Shown: positions 14,843 to 21,879, counted from the stretch's first letter. The stretch: DNA of 25,637 nucleotides from Acidimicrobiia bacterium (GCA_013815505.1 JACDGA010000001.1:1-25637); one strand, 5' to 3'. Notes: generated by a model not told the origin, from the letters alone. A program made the numbers and translations.

Positions 14843-15175
14843 ATGTTGAGCTTCATTGAAATCGCAGATCGACGAACCGACGCCGTCGACACGCGTCCGG
14901 TCATCCCGCGCTGCGCCGACGGCAACGGCACGCTCACCCCGCTCTTCTTCTCCGACGACCTGATCGACATCGGACGAGCGAAGGCGATCTGCGGCAAGTG
15001 CGAGCTCGCCGCATCCTGCCTGGCGGGAGCACTGGAGCGAGAAGAGCCGTGGGGCGTGTGGGGTGGCCAGCTGTTGGAGAACGGTCGGATCATCCTCAAC
15101 AAGCGTCCCTGCGGCCGTCCGCCGCGTCGCCCACGACCCGAGCTCGTGATCGACGAGATGGGCGTCGTCGCCTGA
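14843..15175 (+). CDS. whiB7: WhiB7-like Fe-S transcription factor
   Basis: A 110-residue WhiB-family regulator. The four cluster-binding cysteines are C24, C50, C53 and C59 (C-x25-C-x2-C-x5-C). EREEPWGVWGGQL (65-77) contains the EPWGVWGG turn, and KRPCGRPPRRPRP (87-99) is an Arg/Pro AT-hook-like tail. Together they match WhiB7, the sigma-factor-binding activator of intrinsic antibiotic resistance in mycobacteria and streptomycetes. The middle Pro of the hook (GRPPRRPRP against GRPRK) differs slightly. ATG 14843 is preceded by CACGAAAGG. The long leader with its own ORF and terminator supports the assignment. Other WhiB classes cannot be fully excluded. Confidence 0.88.
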   Translation: MLSFIEIADRRTDAVDTRPVIPRCADGNGTLTPLFFSDDLIDIGRAKAICGKCELAASCLAGALEREEPWGVWGGQLLENGRIILNKRPCGRPPRRPRPELVIDEMGVVA

Positions 15176-15203
15176 TCTGAACAGTTCCTACCTGGGGCCC
15201 GTC

Positions 15204-15245
15204 GGTCGCTCCCGTCCATCTTCCCCCCGGTGGACGGGAGCGGCC
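15204..15245 (+). terminator. Hairpin after whiB7
   Basis: CGCTCCCGTCCA (15207-15218) pairs perfectly with TGGACGGGAGCG (15231-15242), with three more outer pairs (15204-15206 with 15243-15245, one wobble) around a 12-nt loop. It begins 28 nt after the whiB7 stop. There is no T-tract. It probably ends the whiB7 transcript. Confidence 0.6.
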
Positions 15246-15285
15246 CCGGCGCCCCATCACCCGGCGTCATGGGCACCGGCGTCGG

Positions 15286-15291
15286 TAGCCT
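15286..15291 (+). promoter_or_regulatory. -10 element (TAGCCT) for the thioredoxin-like gene
   Basis: TAGCCT matches TANNNT and lies 8 nt before ATG 15300, giving a leaderless or 1-2 nt leader mRNA. Confidence 0.5.
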
Positions 15292-15299
15292 GCTCGGAG

Positions 15300-15848
15300 A
15301 TGGGTGCAGGAGCCAACGTCCGGCCGCGGCTGCTCGTGGCCTCGTTGCTGATCGCTGCCGTGGTTGGCATCGGCGGCGGCCTCTGGTGGGGCACCCGCTC
15401 CGACGATGACACGGCGGACGCGACGTTGAACGATGCGTCGAGCGTCGGCGAACCGTTGCCCGACGTCGAGCTGCTCGACGTCGACGGCGACCCGGTGTCG
15501 ACGGGCGACCTCGTGGGCCGTCCCCTCGTCGTCAACCTCTGGTACACGGCGTGCGCACCGTGCCGTCGGGAGATGCCGGCGCTCGCCGACGCGGCCCGCC
15601 GGCTCGACGGTGAGGTGCGCTTCGTCGGCATCAACACACAGGACGACGTCGACACAATGGTCGACTTCGCCGACGAGGTGGACGCCGACTACGAGCTGCT
15701 GCGCGACCCCGATTTCACGTTCTTCAACGAGGTTCGTGTGATGGGCTTCCCGACCACGTTCTTCGTCGACTCCGACGGCACGATCGTCGCCCAGACGGGT
15801 GAGGTGGATGCGGATGAGCTGCAGCGCCAGATCGACGCGCTGCGATGA
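15300..15848 (+). CDS. TlpA/ResA-like thiol-disulfide oxidoreductase, membrane-anchored
   Basis: A 182-residue extracytoplasmic thioredoxin-fold protein. An N-terminal signal anchor (about 9-30, LLVASLLIAAVVGIGGGLWW) is followed by the thioredoxin domain. The active site is WYTACAPCRREMP, a CxxC with sequence CAPC, and the cis-proline segment is GFPTTFFVD. TlpA/ResA-type proteins reduce apocytochrome c or other exported thiols. The adjacent ccdA-like gene, overlapping by 4 nt, would supply the electrons across the membrane, so a role in cytochrome c maturation (for example the CtaC haem c domain) is likely. TAGCCT 8 nt before the ATG suggests a leaderless transcript. Confidence 0.9.
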   Translation: MGAGANVRPRLLVASLLIAAVVGIGGGLWWGTRSDDDTADATLNDASSVGEPLPDVELLDVDGDPVSTGDLVGRPLVVNLWYTACAPCRREMPALADAARRLDGEVRFVGINTQDDVDTMVDFADEVDADYELLRDPDFTFFNEVRVMGFPTTFFVDSDGTIVAQTGEVDADELQRQIDALR

Positions 15849-16783
15849 TCGTCGCCGCCGTCCTCGACAGCGATCAGCTCAGCCTGTCGCTCGTGCGTGG
15901 CATGGTGGCGTCCGTCAACCCGTGCGGCTTCGTGTTGCTGCCGACGTTCCTCCTCTACTTCCTCGGCGCCGGCGGTGGGGACGCCTCGACGGCTGCAGGT
16001 GATCGGGCGGGGATCCGGCGTGCGCTCGTCGTCGGCGGTTCGGTGTCCGCCGGGTTCATGGCGGTGTTCGTCGTCGCCGGACTCGTCATCGACCAGGTCA
16101 GCAACTGGTTCCTCGAGCGGGCGTTCTACGCCACGGCTATCGTCGGTGCCGGTCTCGTCGTGCTCGGCATCGCGATGCTGCTTGGCTTCCGCCTGCCGAT
16201 CAGCACGCCGTCGCTGAGCGTGGCGGCCGAGCGTCGCACGGTGCGCACGATGTTCTTCTACGGCTGTGCGTACGCAGTGGCCTCCATCGGGTGCACGATC
16301 GGCTTGTTCATCCCGACGATGTTCGGCGCCGGCCGGCAGGACGGAGCGCTCGCCGGCATCACGAACGGCCTTGCCTACGGCTTCGGGATGGCCCTCGTCG
16401 TGGTGGCGCTGACCGTGTCGCTCGCGTTTGCCCGCATCGGGATCGTGTCGTGGCTGCGTGCCTCGATGCGCTACGTGGAACGCGTCGCCGCCGTGTTCGT
16501 GGTCGCCTCGGGGCTCTACCTCATCTACTACTTCTGGTTCGTCGATCTCCGCAACGGGTCCGGTGGCGTCACATCGCGAGTCGATCGCGTGAGCTCGTGG
16601 ATCACCGCTCGCGTCGACGAACACTCGACCATCGTCGTCGTCGGGCTCGGTGCCGTCGTGGCGATCGCCGTGCTCATGGTCGCAGCCCGCAGCAGCCGCT
16701 CGGGGGCTCCGCCCGCTGGTGGTGACGTGGTCGACACTACGGTCGCCGGCGGTGCAGAACCGACGACCTCGACTCGGACCTGA
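15845..16783 (+). CDS. ccdA: CcdA-family cytochrome c biogenesis transmembrane thiol transporter
   Basis: A 312-residue CcdA/DsbD-beta-like membrane protein that carries reducing equivalents from cytoplasmic thioredoxin to extracytoplasmic thiol proteins. The two reactive cysteines are visible in SVNPCGFVLLP (near the first helix) and in SIGCTIGLFIP (fourth helix). About six core helices are followed by an extra C-terminal helix (VVVGLGAVVAIAVLMVAA) and a Thr/Gly-rich tail, so it is longer than a minimal CcdA. ATG 15845 overlaps the upstream stop (ATGA), indicating an operon with the thioredoxin-like gene. Confidence 0.9.
   Translation: MIVAAVLDSDQLSLSLVRGMVASVNPCGFVLLPTFLLYFLGAGGGDASTAAGDRAGIRRALVVGGSVSAGFMAVFVVAGLVIDQVSNWFLERAFYATAIVGAGLVVLGIAMLLGFRLPISTPSLSVAAERRTVRTMFFYGCAYAVASIGCTIGLFIPTMFGAGRQDGALAGITNGLAYGFGMALVVVALTVSLAFARIGIVSWLRASMRYVERVAAVFVVASGLYLIYYFWFVDLRNGSGGVTSRVDRVSSWITARVDEHSTIVVVGLGAVVAIAVLMVAARSSRSGAPPAGGDVVDTTVAGGAEPTTSTRT
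16738..16743 (+). promoter_or_regulatory. -10 element (TACGGT) inside ccdA, ahead of the NUDIX gene
   Basis: TACGGT matches TANNNT and lies 8 nt before GTG 16752, inside the last codons of ccdA. It could give the NUDIX gene its own leaderless transcript. It may also be coincidence. Confidence 0.35.
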
Positions 16784-17555
16784 CGTCCCGATCCAGCCGG
16801 CAGCGACCGTGATCGTCGTTCGCGACGCGCCCGGCGGACTCGAGGTGCTGATGCTGCGGCGCGCCGCCGGCGCGAGCTTCGCCGGCGGTGCCTACGTGTT
16901 CCCCGGCGGTCGCGTCGACCGCGCTGACGCCGGCGACGAGATCGCTGACCACTGCAGCGGACTTGACGATGCGACTGCTTCGGCGACGCTCGGGATCGCA
17001 TCCGGCGGGCTCGCGTACTGGGTTGCGGCCGTGCGTGAATGCCTCGAGGAGGCGGGCGTACTCGTTGGCGCCCGACGTGACGGGTCGCCCGTCTCGCTCG
17101 GCGACGACGTCCGCCGCAAGGTGCACGACGGGTCGATGTCGATGGCCGATGTGTGCCATGCGTACGACGTCGTGATGGCGTTCGACCAGGTGCACTACGT
17201 GTCGCACTGGGTGACGCCGCGAGGCGAGCAGCGGCGCTTCGACACGAGGTTCTTCCTGACGGCGCTGCCCGAGGGACAGGTTGCCGCCCACGACGCGATC
17301 GAGACGGTCGAGACGCACTGGTGCCGACCTGCCGAGATGCTCGAGCGGATGGCAGGGCGCGAACTGCTGCTCCTGCCGCCGACGGTTGCCAACCTCGAAC
17401 GCCTCGCCGCCGACGGCGACGTGGCTTCTGCGCTCGTGTCGGCGGCCGGCGTGGAGCGTCCGGTCCGCATCGAACCACGCCTGCGCCTCGACGAGACCGG
17501 GCGATGGATCGGCATCGCGATGCCCGGCGATCCCGACTACGACGACCTGGACTAG
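16752..17555 (+). CDS. NUDIX hydrolase (NUDT19/RP2-like)
   Basis: A 267-residue NUDIX protein. The strand PAATVIVVRDAPGGLEVLMLRR (17-37) opens the fold, FPGGRVD follows, and after an insertion the second half of the NUDIX box is RECLEEAG (95-102), whose glutamates bind the metal. The first Glu of the standard box is not in its usual place, and the box is separated from FPGG by about 45 residues, as in the NUDT19/RP2-type hydrolases, some of which cleave CoA and its derivatives. The start is uncertain: GTG 16752 overlaps ccdA by 32 nt and has a TACGGT hexamer 8 nt upstream, while GTG 16809 would cut the first strand. The gene ends one base from the convergent mrp stop. Confidence 0.82.
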   Translation: MQNRRPRLGPDVPIQPAATVIVVRDAPGGLEVLMLRRAAGASFAGGAYVFPGGRVDRADAGDEIADHCSGLDDATASATLGIASGGLAYWVAAVRECLEEAGVLVGARRDGSPVSLGDDVRRKVHDGSMSMADVCHAYDVVMAFDQVHYVSHWVTPRGEQRRFDTRFFLTALPEGQVAAHDAIETVETHWCRPAEMLERMAGRELLLLPPTVANLERLAADGDVASALVSAAGVERPVRIEPRLRLDETGRWIGIAMPGDPDYDDLD

Positions 17556-17556
17556 C

Positions 17557-18771
17557 TCAGCCGGGCGCTGTGAGCGCGGAGCCGGCGCGACCGAGGGCGA
17601 TCTCGACGGACTCGAGCATCCGTGCCGAGCACCCGGCCATCGCCGCGTCGTCGAGCACTGCCCGTGGTGGGGCGACGTCCTCGGCGAGCGTCTTCGCCAG
17701 CGTGCGGAACGCCGCACCTGCGGCGGACTCGTGGTCGAGCGCGATCGGCCGTCCCGCGTCGCCGCCGGCGACGATGGCTGGCTCCATCGGGATCTGCGCC
17801 AGCAGCGGGGCGCCGATCGTGTCGGCGAGTGCCTGGCCTCCGCCGCGACCGAACAGCTCGTACGACTCACCGTGGTCGCACGTGAAGGCGGTCATGTTCT
17901 CGACGACGCCGAGCACGGGGAGGAAGCTGCGCCGCGCCATGTCGGCGGCGCGCTGGGCGACCTTCTGCGCCGCGAGCGCCGGCGTCGTGACGACAAGCAT
18001 CTCGGTGCGGGGGAGCAGGCGGGCGAGGCCCATCTGCACGTCGCCGGTGCCCGGCGGCATGTCGATCAGGAGGTAGTCGAGGTCGCCCCACTGCACGTCG
18101 GTGAGGAACTGCTCGACCGCCTTGGTGAGCATCAGTCCACGCCACATGAGCGCGGTCTCCTCGTCGATCATGAAGCCCGTCGAGACGACCTCCAGCACAC
18201 CGTCGCCGACGTGGCGTTTGTTGGGGAGGATCTTCGCCCTGTCGGATCCCTCCGACTTCTCGGCACGCAGGTTGTCGCCGATGCCGAGCAGTCGCGGCAC
18301 CGAGAAGCCCCAGATGTCGGCATCCAGCACGCCGACCCGGAAGCCCTGCGCAGCGAGTGCGGTGGCGAGGTTGACCGTCACGGACGACTTGCCGACGCCG
18401 CCCTTGCCGCTGGCGATGGCGAGAATCCTCGTGCGCGCCGGCACCTCGGTGTCTGGCGCTTGCTGGCGGGCGTTCCACCGTGCCTTCGTCATCACCTCGC
18501 TGCGTTCGTCGGCTGTCATCTCACCCCACGTGATCGACACGTTCCTCACGCCGGGATGGACACCGACGCGTTGTTCGACCTCGCGCTTGATGTCGGCACG
18601 CAGCGGGCACCCGCCGATCGTCAGCTTCACGGTGACCTCGACGTCGCCGTCGTCGCTCACGACCACCTTGGGGACCATGCCGAGCGACACGATGTCGGAG
18701 CCGAGTTCCGGGTCGATGACGCCACCGAGCACGCCCATCACCTCGTCGTGGGAGGGAGCAGGCATCGACAT
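17557..18771 (-). CDS. mrp: Mrp/ApbC-family P-loop ATPase, Fe-S cluster carrier
   Basis: A 404-residue protein with an N-terminal MIP18/DUF59 domain (about 8-85; VIDPELGSDIVSLGMV) and a ParA-like Mrp domain (about 115-370). The deviant Walker A is SGKGGVGKSS (121-130), then DADIWGFSVPR and LLIDMPPGTGD (234-244). Mrp proteins bind and transfer Fe-S clusters. The C-terminal CxxC of ApbC is not intact: only C298 in AFTCDHGESYELFG remains. The start is placed at ATG 18771 because a near-consensus -10, TAAAAT (18784-18779), lies 7 nt upstream and overlaps the earlier ATG at 18780. It is divergent from the SufR-like regulator and convergent with the NUDIX gene. Confidence 0.93.
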   Translation of the reverse strand: MSMPAPSHDEVMGVLGGVIDPELGSDIVSLGMVPKVVVSDDGDVEVTVKLTIGGCPLRADIKREVEQRVGVHPGVRNVSITWGEMTADERSEVMTKARWNARQQAPDTEVPARTRILAIASGKGGVGKSSVTVNLATALAAQGFRVGVLDADIWGFSVPRLLGIGDNLRAEKSEGSDRAKILPNKRHVGDGVLEVVSTGFMIDEETALMWRGLMLTKAVEQFLTDVQWGDLDYLLIDMPPGTGDVQMGLARLLPRTEMLVVTTPALAAQKVAQRAADMARRSFLPVLGVVENMTAFTCDHGESYELFGRGGGQALADTIGAPLLAQIPMEPAIVAGGDAGRPIALDHESAAGAAFRTLAKTLAEDVAPPRAVLDDAAMAGCSARMLESVEIALGRAGSALTAPG

Positions 18772-18778
18772 GGCACTC

Positions 18779-18808
18779 ATTTTACCGGCACCCGCCGTGT
18801 TATGTCGT
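18779..18808 (-). promoter_or_regulatory. mrp promoter (ACGACA, 18 nt, TAAAAT), leaderless
   Basis: On the minus strand ACGACA (18808-18803) is separated by 18 nt from TAAAAT (18784-18779). The -10 is the best consensus match in the window. The ATG at 18771 follows after 7 nt. Confidence 0.6.
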
Positions 18809-18817
18809 GGAACGGGC

Positions 18818-18823
18818 TAGCCT
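18818..18823 (+). promoter_or_regulatory. -10 element (TAGCCT) of the SufR-like gene, leaderless
   Basis: TAGCCT lies 7 nt before GTG 18831. It is 33 nt from the mrp -10 on the other strand, so the two divergent promoters share a very short region that one regulator could cover. Confidence 0.5.
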
Positions 18824-18830
18824 GGGCGAT

Positions 18831-19517
18831 GTGGTTGTGACTTCGGCGACATCCGCGGCCCCTGGGGCGCTCGACGTGTTGAAAGCGCTGGCCGACAACA
18901 CTCGGTACGCGATCTACCGGCACCTCGGCGAGTGCCGCCGGCCCGTCACCACGGCCGAGATCGCCGACCATCTCCAGCTCCACCCCAACACCGTACGTCC
19001 GCACCTCGAGCGGATGCGCGACGTGGGGCTCGTCGAGGTCGACATCGACAGTCGCGGCGAGGTCGGCAGGCCTCAGCACCACTATCGGCTCGCCACGTCG
19101 CCGCCGCCGCTCGGGTTCGACCCGCCGGGCGTCACCGAGCTCGCCGACATAGTGCTGGCGATGGCGACACGTCTCGGCGCCTCGCCACTCGACGCGTTCG
19201 CCGCCGGTGTCGACCGCGGCGCGGCACGAGCCGACCGCTACCGCACCGCACCGTCGGCGCTCGAAGCCCTTGTCGACGATCTCGGCACGCTCGGGTTCGA
19301 ACCGGCGGTGGCCGAGGCTGCCGATCACGAGACGGCGGTCGTGTCGTTCGGGGTGTGCCCGTTCGGCGATCACGTGGACGAACACCCCGAGCTGATCTGC
19401 TCGCTCCACCGGGGGATCGTCACGGGACTCGTCGACGAGATGGGCGACGCAAGGGTCGTCGAGTTCTGCGACCGCGGACATCGCACGCCATGTCGCGTTG
19501 CGGTCGGCGAGCGCTAA
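18831..19517 (+). CDS. SufR-like winged-helix transcriptional regulator with Cys-rich C-terminus
   Basis: A 228-residue ArsR/DeoR-type regulator. A winged helix at about 15-88 shows ALADNTRYAIYRHL, TTAEIADHLQLHPNTVRPHLERM (recognition helix) and a wing ending VGRPQHHYRL. The C-terminal domain holds C176 (VCPFGDHVDEHPELIC), C190, C213 and C221, resembling SufR, the [4Fe-4S]-sensing repressor of Fe-S assembly genes. Its position between mrp and erpA supports an Fe-S role. GTG 18831 is preferred over GTG 18807 because a TAGCCT -10 lies 7 nt upstream; 18807 lies upstream of the likely transcription start. Cysteine spacing (13, 22, 7) is not identical to the cyanobacterial protein, so the cluster is inferred. 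Confidence 0.82.
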   Translation: MVVTSATSAAPGALDVLKALADNTRYAIYRHLGECRRPVTTAEIADHLQLHPNTVRPHLERMRDVGLVEVDIDSRGEVGRPQHHYRLATSPPPLGFDPPGVTELADIVLAMATRLGASPLDAFAAGVDRGAARADRYRTAPSALEALVDDLGTLGFEPAVAEAADHETAVVSFGVCPFGDHVDEHPELICSLHRGIVTGLVDEMGDARVVEFCDRGHRTPCRVAVGER

Positions 19518-19550
19518 CGTTCTGGGTAGTCCGGAGAAGGAGAACATGAC

Positions 19551-19880
19551 GTGATCACGCTCACTGACAACGCAGCGGGCAAGGTGCGACAGCTGCTCGC
19601 CGCCGAGGGGTCCGATGACCTCGCGCTCCGTGTCGCCGTACGGCCGGGAGGCTGCAGTGGCTTCTCGTACGAGATGTTCTTCGATTCCGACGTCGGCTCC
19701 GACGACGAACAAGCCACGTTCGGCGACGACTCGACGGTCAAGGTAATTGTGGACGCCGCATCGTCACAGCTGCTGGAGGGTGCCACCCTCGACTACAGCG
19801 AGACACTCGAGCAGTCGGGGTTCCAGATCACGAACCCCAACGCGTCGCGCACCTGCGGCTGCGGCCAGAGCTTCTCCTGA
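19551..19880 (+). CDS. erpA: A-type Fe-S cluster insertion protein ErpA/IscA
   Basis: A 109-residue HesB/IscA-family protein that carries Fe-S clusters to target enzymes. The three conserved cysteines are in RPGGCSGFSYEM and the C-terminal TCGCGQSFS. GTG 19551 is used with AAGGAG about 8 nt upstream; this gene has a clear ribosome binding site, unlike most single genes here. A three-codon ATG-ACG-TGA lies out of frame at 19546, overlapping the GTG. The stop TGA overlaps the first codon of the xanthine-dehydrogenase-like gene. Together with mrp and the SufR-like gene it forms an Fe-S biogenesis locus. Confidence 0.95.
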   Translation: MITLTDNAAGKVRQLLAAEGSDDLALRVAVRPGGCSGFSYEMFFDSDVGSDDEQATFGDDSTVKVIVDAASSQLLEGATLDYSETLEQSGFQITNPNASRTCGCGQSFS

Positions 19881-21466
19881 CCCCGACTCGGGTCTCGTTC
19901 GTCCTCAACGACAACGACGTCTCGGTCGACGCGCTCGGCGCGTCATCACTGCTCGATGCCCTGCGTGAGTCGCTCGGCATCCACTCGGCCAAGGACGGAT
20001 GCAGCCCCCAGGGCCAGTGTGGCTGCTGCACGGTGCTCGTCGACGGCTCGCCCCGTGTCGCCTGTGTGACCCCGCTCGCTCGCGTGGCGGGGCGTCGCGT
20101 CACGACGTTCGAAGGCCTCGACGACGCCGACGGTTGGGCCGATGTGATGTCCGCGACCGGCGCCAGCCAGTGCGGTTTCTGCACCCCGGGCATCATCGTC
20201 CGGGCGGCGTCGCTCGCGCTCGAGCGGCGTCGGGATGCCGCCGCCGTCGATCGGATGTTGCTCGCCCATCTCTGCCGCTGTACCGGCTGGCAGCCGATCA
20301 GGGAGGCCATCGTCGCCGGACCATGGACATCGAACGGCGGACACGCCGGCGTCGGGCGTGACGACGACGCGGCGAGCGTCCGCGCCGAGATGGAAGGCGG
20401 CGTCGGGCAGCACGTGTCGGTCGCGGTGGCGACCGGCGCCGGTGGGTTCTCCGACGATCTCGCGCCCGACGACGCACTCGTGGCACTGCTCGCCGCGGAC
20501 GGGGAGTGGGTGGTCGGTGACTCGCTCGACGACGCCCGGCAACGCTCGGGCAAGGTGCAGGGGCGCAGGTCGACTACCGCGCTGTCGTGGCCGGTCGACG
20601 TGCCTGCCGGATCGTGGGTCCGCACGCTGGAGACCACGTGGGTGGAGCCCGGCTACCTCGAGCCCGACGCGTCGTGGTGCGCGCCGGGTGGTGAGCCGTC
20701 GCCTGCACTCGGCAACGGTGGGGCGTTCGGCGCCAAGGTGGCGAGCGAGGTGACGAGCGTCGCGCGACGTCTCGCCGACGAGCACGGGCGACCGGTGCGA
20801 GCGCTGTACACCCGCGAGGACGTCGTGCGCCGCGGCCCGAAGCGGCCACCACTCGCCATCGCCGTCGATGCCGACGGAGGTGGTGTGCTGCGCATCGCCC
20901 ACTCGGGCGACGAAGACCCCGCTCGTTCCGTCGACGTGGCACGACAGGGCCTGGAGCTCGCAGGCTTCACCTTGGCCTCGTGGCACGTCGAGGTCGTCGA
21001 CGTGGCCGGGCCGCCGACGTCCGTCGCGCTGCGCGCCTCAATCGTCGGTGAGCTGCTCGCCGTCGCAGCATCACTCGACACGGCGCCCGACGTCGTCGCG
21101 CTCACCAGTGGCGCCCGAGCCGTGGCGGAGTTCGACGGCGACGAGCTGGTGATCCACGTGCATGCCGGCGACCCGCTCGACGCCACCGTGTTGCGCAGCT
21201 ACTGCACCGGCGCTGCGCACGCCGCGCTGGGAATGGTGCGATCGGAGGCGGTCGCCCTCGATGACATCGGGCGGCCGGTGGACCTGACGATCCGCTCGTT
21301 CGGCATCCTCCGCGCCCAGGACACGCCGGCGATCCGCATCGAGATCGCCGACGCCGACCGGGGCGGCGAGCCGCTCGCCGTCAGTGATGCCGTGTTCGCC
21401 GCAGCGCTCGCCGCCGCCTGGCGGTCGACCAGCTTCGCACCGCGCTGGCCGGCCCACCGTCGCTGA
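19877..21466 (+). CDS. Compact single-chain xanthine-dehydrogenase-family protein ([2Fe-2S] domains fused to a shortened molybdopterin-binding part)
   Basis: Read from 19877 this gives 529 residues. Residues 1-75 are a plant-type [2Fe-2S] domain (DGCSPQGQCGCCTVLVDG, cysteines 42, 48, 51). The second [2Fe-2S] domain follows with SQCGFCTPGIIVRA and LCRCTGWQPI. From about 165 the remainder aligns in pieces with the XDH large subunit: ATGAGGFSDDL, TTWVEPGYLEPDASW, GNGGAFGAK, GRPVRALYTRED, and near the end RSFGILRAQDTPAIRIEI with GGEPLAVSDAV. That part is about 365 residues against about 770 in typical large subunits. There is no FAD domain. No ATG, GTG or TTG lies in frame before the cluster cysteines; CTG 19877 (CTGA, overlapping the erpA stop) is the best start. 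GTG 20033 would delete the first cluster. Substrate unknown. Confidence 0.75.
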   Translation: MTPTRVSFVLNDNDVSVDALGASSLLDALRESLGIHSAKDGCSPQGQCGCCTVLVDGSPRVACVTPLARVAGRRVTTFEGLDDADGWADVMSATGASQCGFCTPGIIVRAASLALERRRDAAAVDRMLLAHLCRCTGWQPIREAIVAGPWTSNGGHAGVGRDDDAASVRAEMEGGVGQHVSVAVATGAGGFSDDLAPDDALVALLAADGEWVVGDSLDDARQRSGKVQGRRSTTALSWPVDVPAGSWVRTLETTWVEPGYLEPDASWCAPGGEPSPALGNGGAFGAKVASEVTSVARRLADEHGRPVRALYTREDVVRRGPKRPPLAIAVDADGGGVLRIAHSGDEDPARSVDVARQGLELAGFTLASWHVEVVDVAGPPTSVALRASIVGELLAVAASLDTAPDVVALTSGARAVAEFDGDELVIHVHAGDPLDATVLRSYCTGAAHAALGMVRSEAVALDDIGRPVDLTIRSFGILRAQDTPAIRIEIADADRGGEPLAVSDAVFAAALAAAWRSTSFAPRWPAHRR

Positions 21467-21510
21467 CGGCCGCGGTGGCGACCAGACGCCCCGTGGCCCG
21501 TCCTGGCGGA

Positions 21511-21516
21511 TACGTT
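21511..21516 (+). promoter_or_regulatory. -10 element (TACGTT) for ridA
   Basis: TACGTT matches TANNNT and lies 8 nt before ATG 21525, in a 58-nt gap after the XDH-like gene. Confidence 0.5.
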
Positions 21517-21524
21517 CGTGTCCG

Positions 21525-21875
21525 ATGAACAAGCCGCTCGGTCCATATTCGCCGTTCGTCCTCGCCGGTGACTTCGTGTTCGTGTCCGGTCAGGTCGGGA
21601 TGCTCGCCGGAGAGCTCGTCGACGGCGGGATCACGGCACAGACGAACCAGGTCATCGCCAACCTCTCGCAGCGGCTCACCGAGGCAGGGCTCTCGCTCGG
21701 CGATGTGGTCAAGACGACGTGCTTTCTCACCGACATGGGCGACTTCGAGGCCTTCAACGAGGCGTACGTCAACGGGTTCGGCGATCATCGACCGGCGCGA
21801 TCGACGTTTGCCGTCGCCGGCCTCCCTGCCGGCGCCATCGTCGAGATCGAGGCCGTCGCCCACCGTTCGTCCTGA
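21525..21875 (+). CDS. ridA: RidA/YjgF/YER057c family enamine/imine deaminase
   Basis: A 116-residue Rid protein. Members hydrolyse reactive enamine/imine intermediates such as 2-aminoacrylate released by PLP enzymes. Family segments are GPYSPFVLAGDFVFVSGQVG, QTNQVIANLSQRLTEAG, VVKTTCFLTDMGDF and the signature RSTFAVAGLPAGAIVEIEAVA, with the substrate-carboxylate Arg and the C-terminal Glu present. It is a little shorter than usual at the N-terminus; the TACGTT -10 eight bases before the ATG supports this start. tag follows after 4 nt. Confidence 0.92.
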   Translation: MNKPLGPYSPFVLAGDFVFVSGQVGMLAGELVDGGITAQTNQVIANLSQRLTEAGLSLGDVVKTTCFLTDMGDFEAFNEAYVNGFGDHRPARSTFAVAGLPAGAIVEIEAVAHRSS

Positions 21876-21879
21876 TCTC

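Noticed and set aside
18807..18830. Upstream GTG 18807 as the start of the SufR-like gene
   Set aside because: It lies upstream of the TAGCCT -10 element and so would not be in the transcript from that promoter.
20033..21466. GTG 20033 as start of the XDH-like gene
   Set aside because: It would remove the first [2Fe-2S] domain although the same frame encodes that domain perfectly just upstream.
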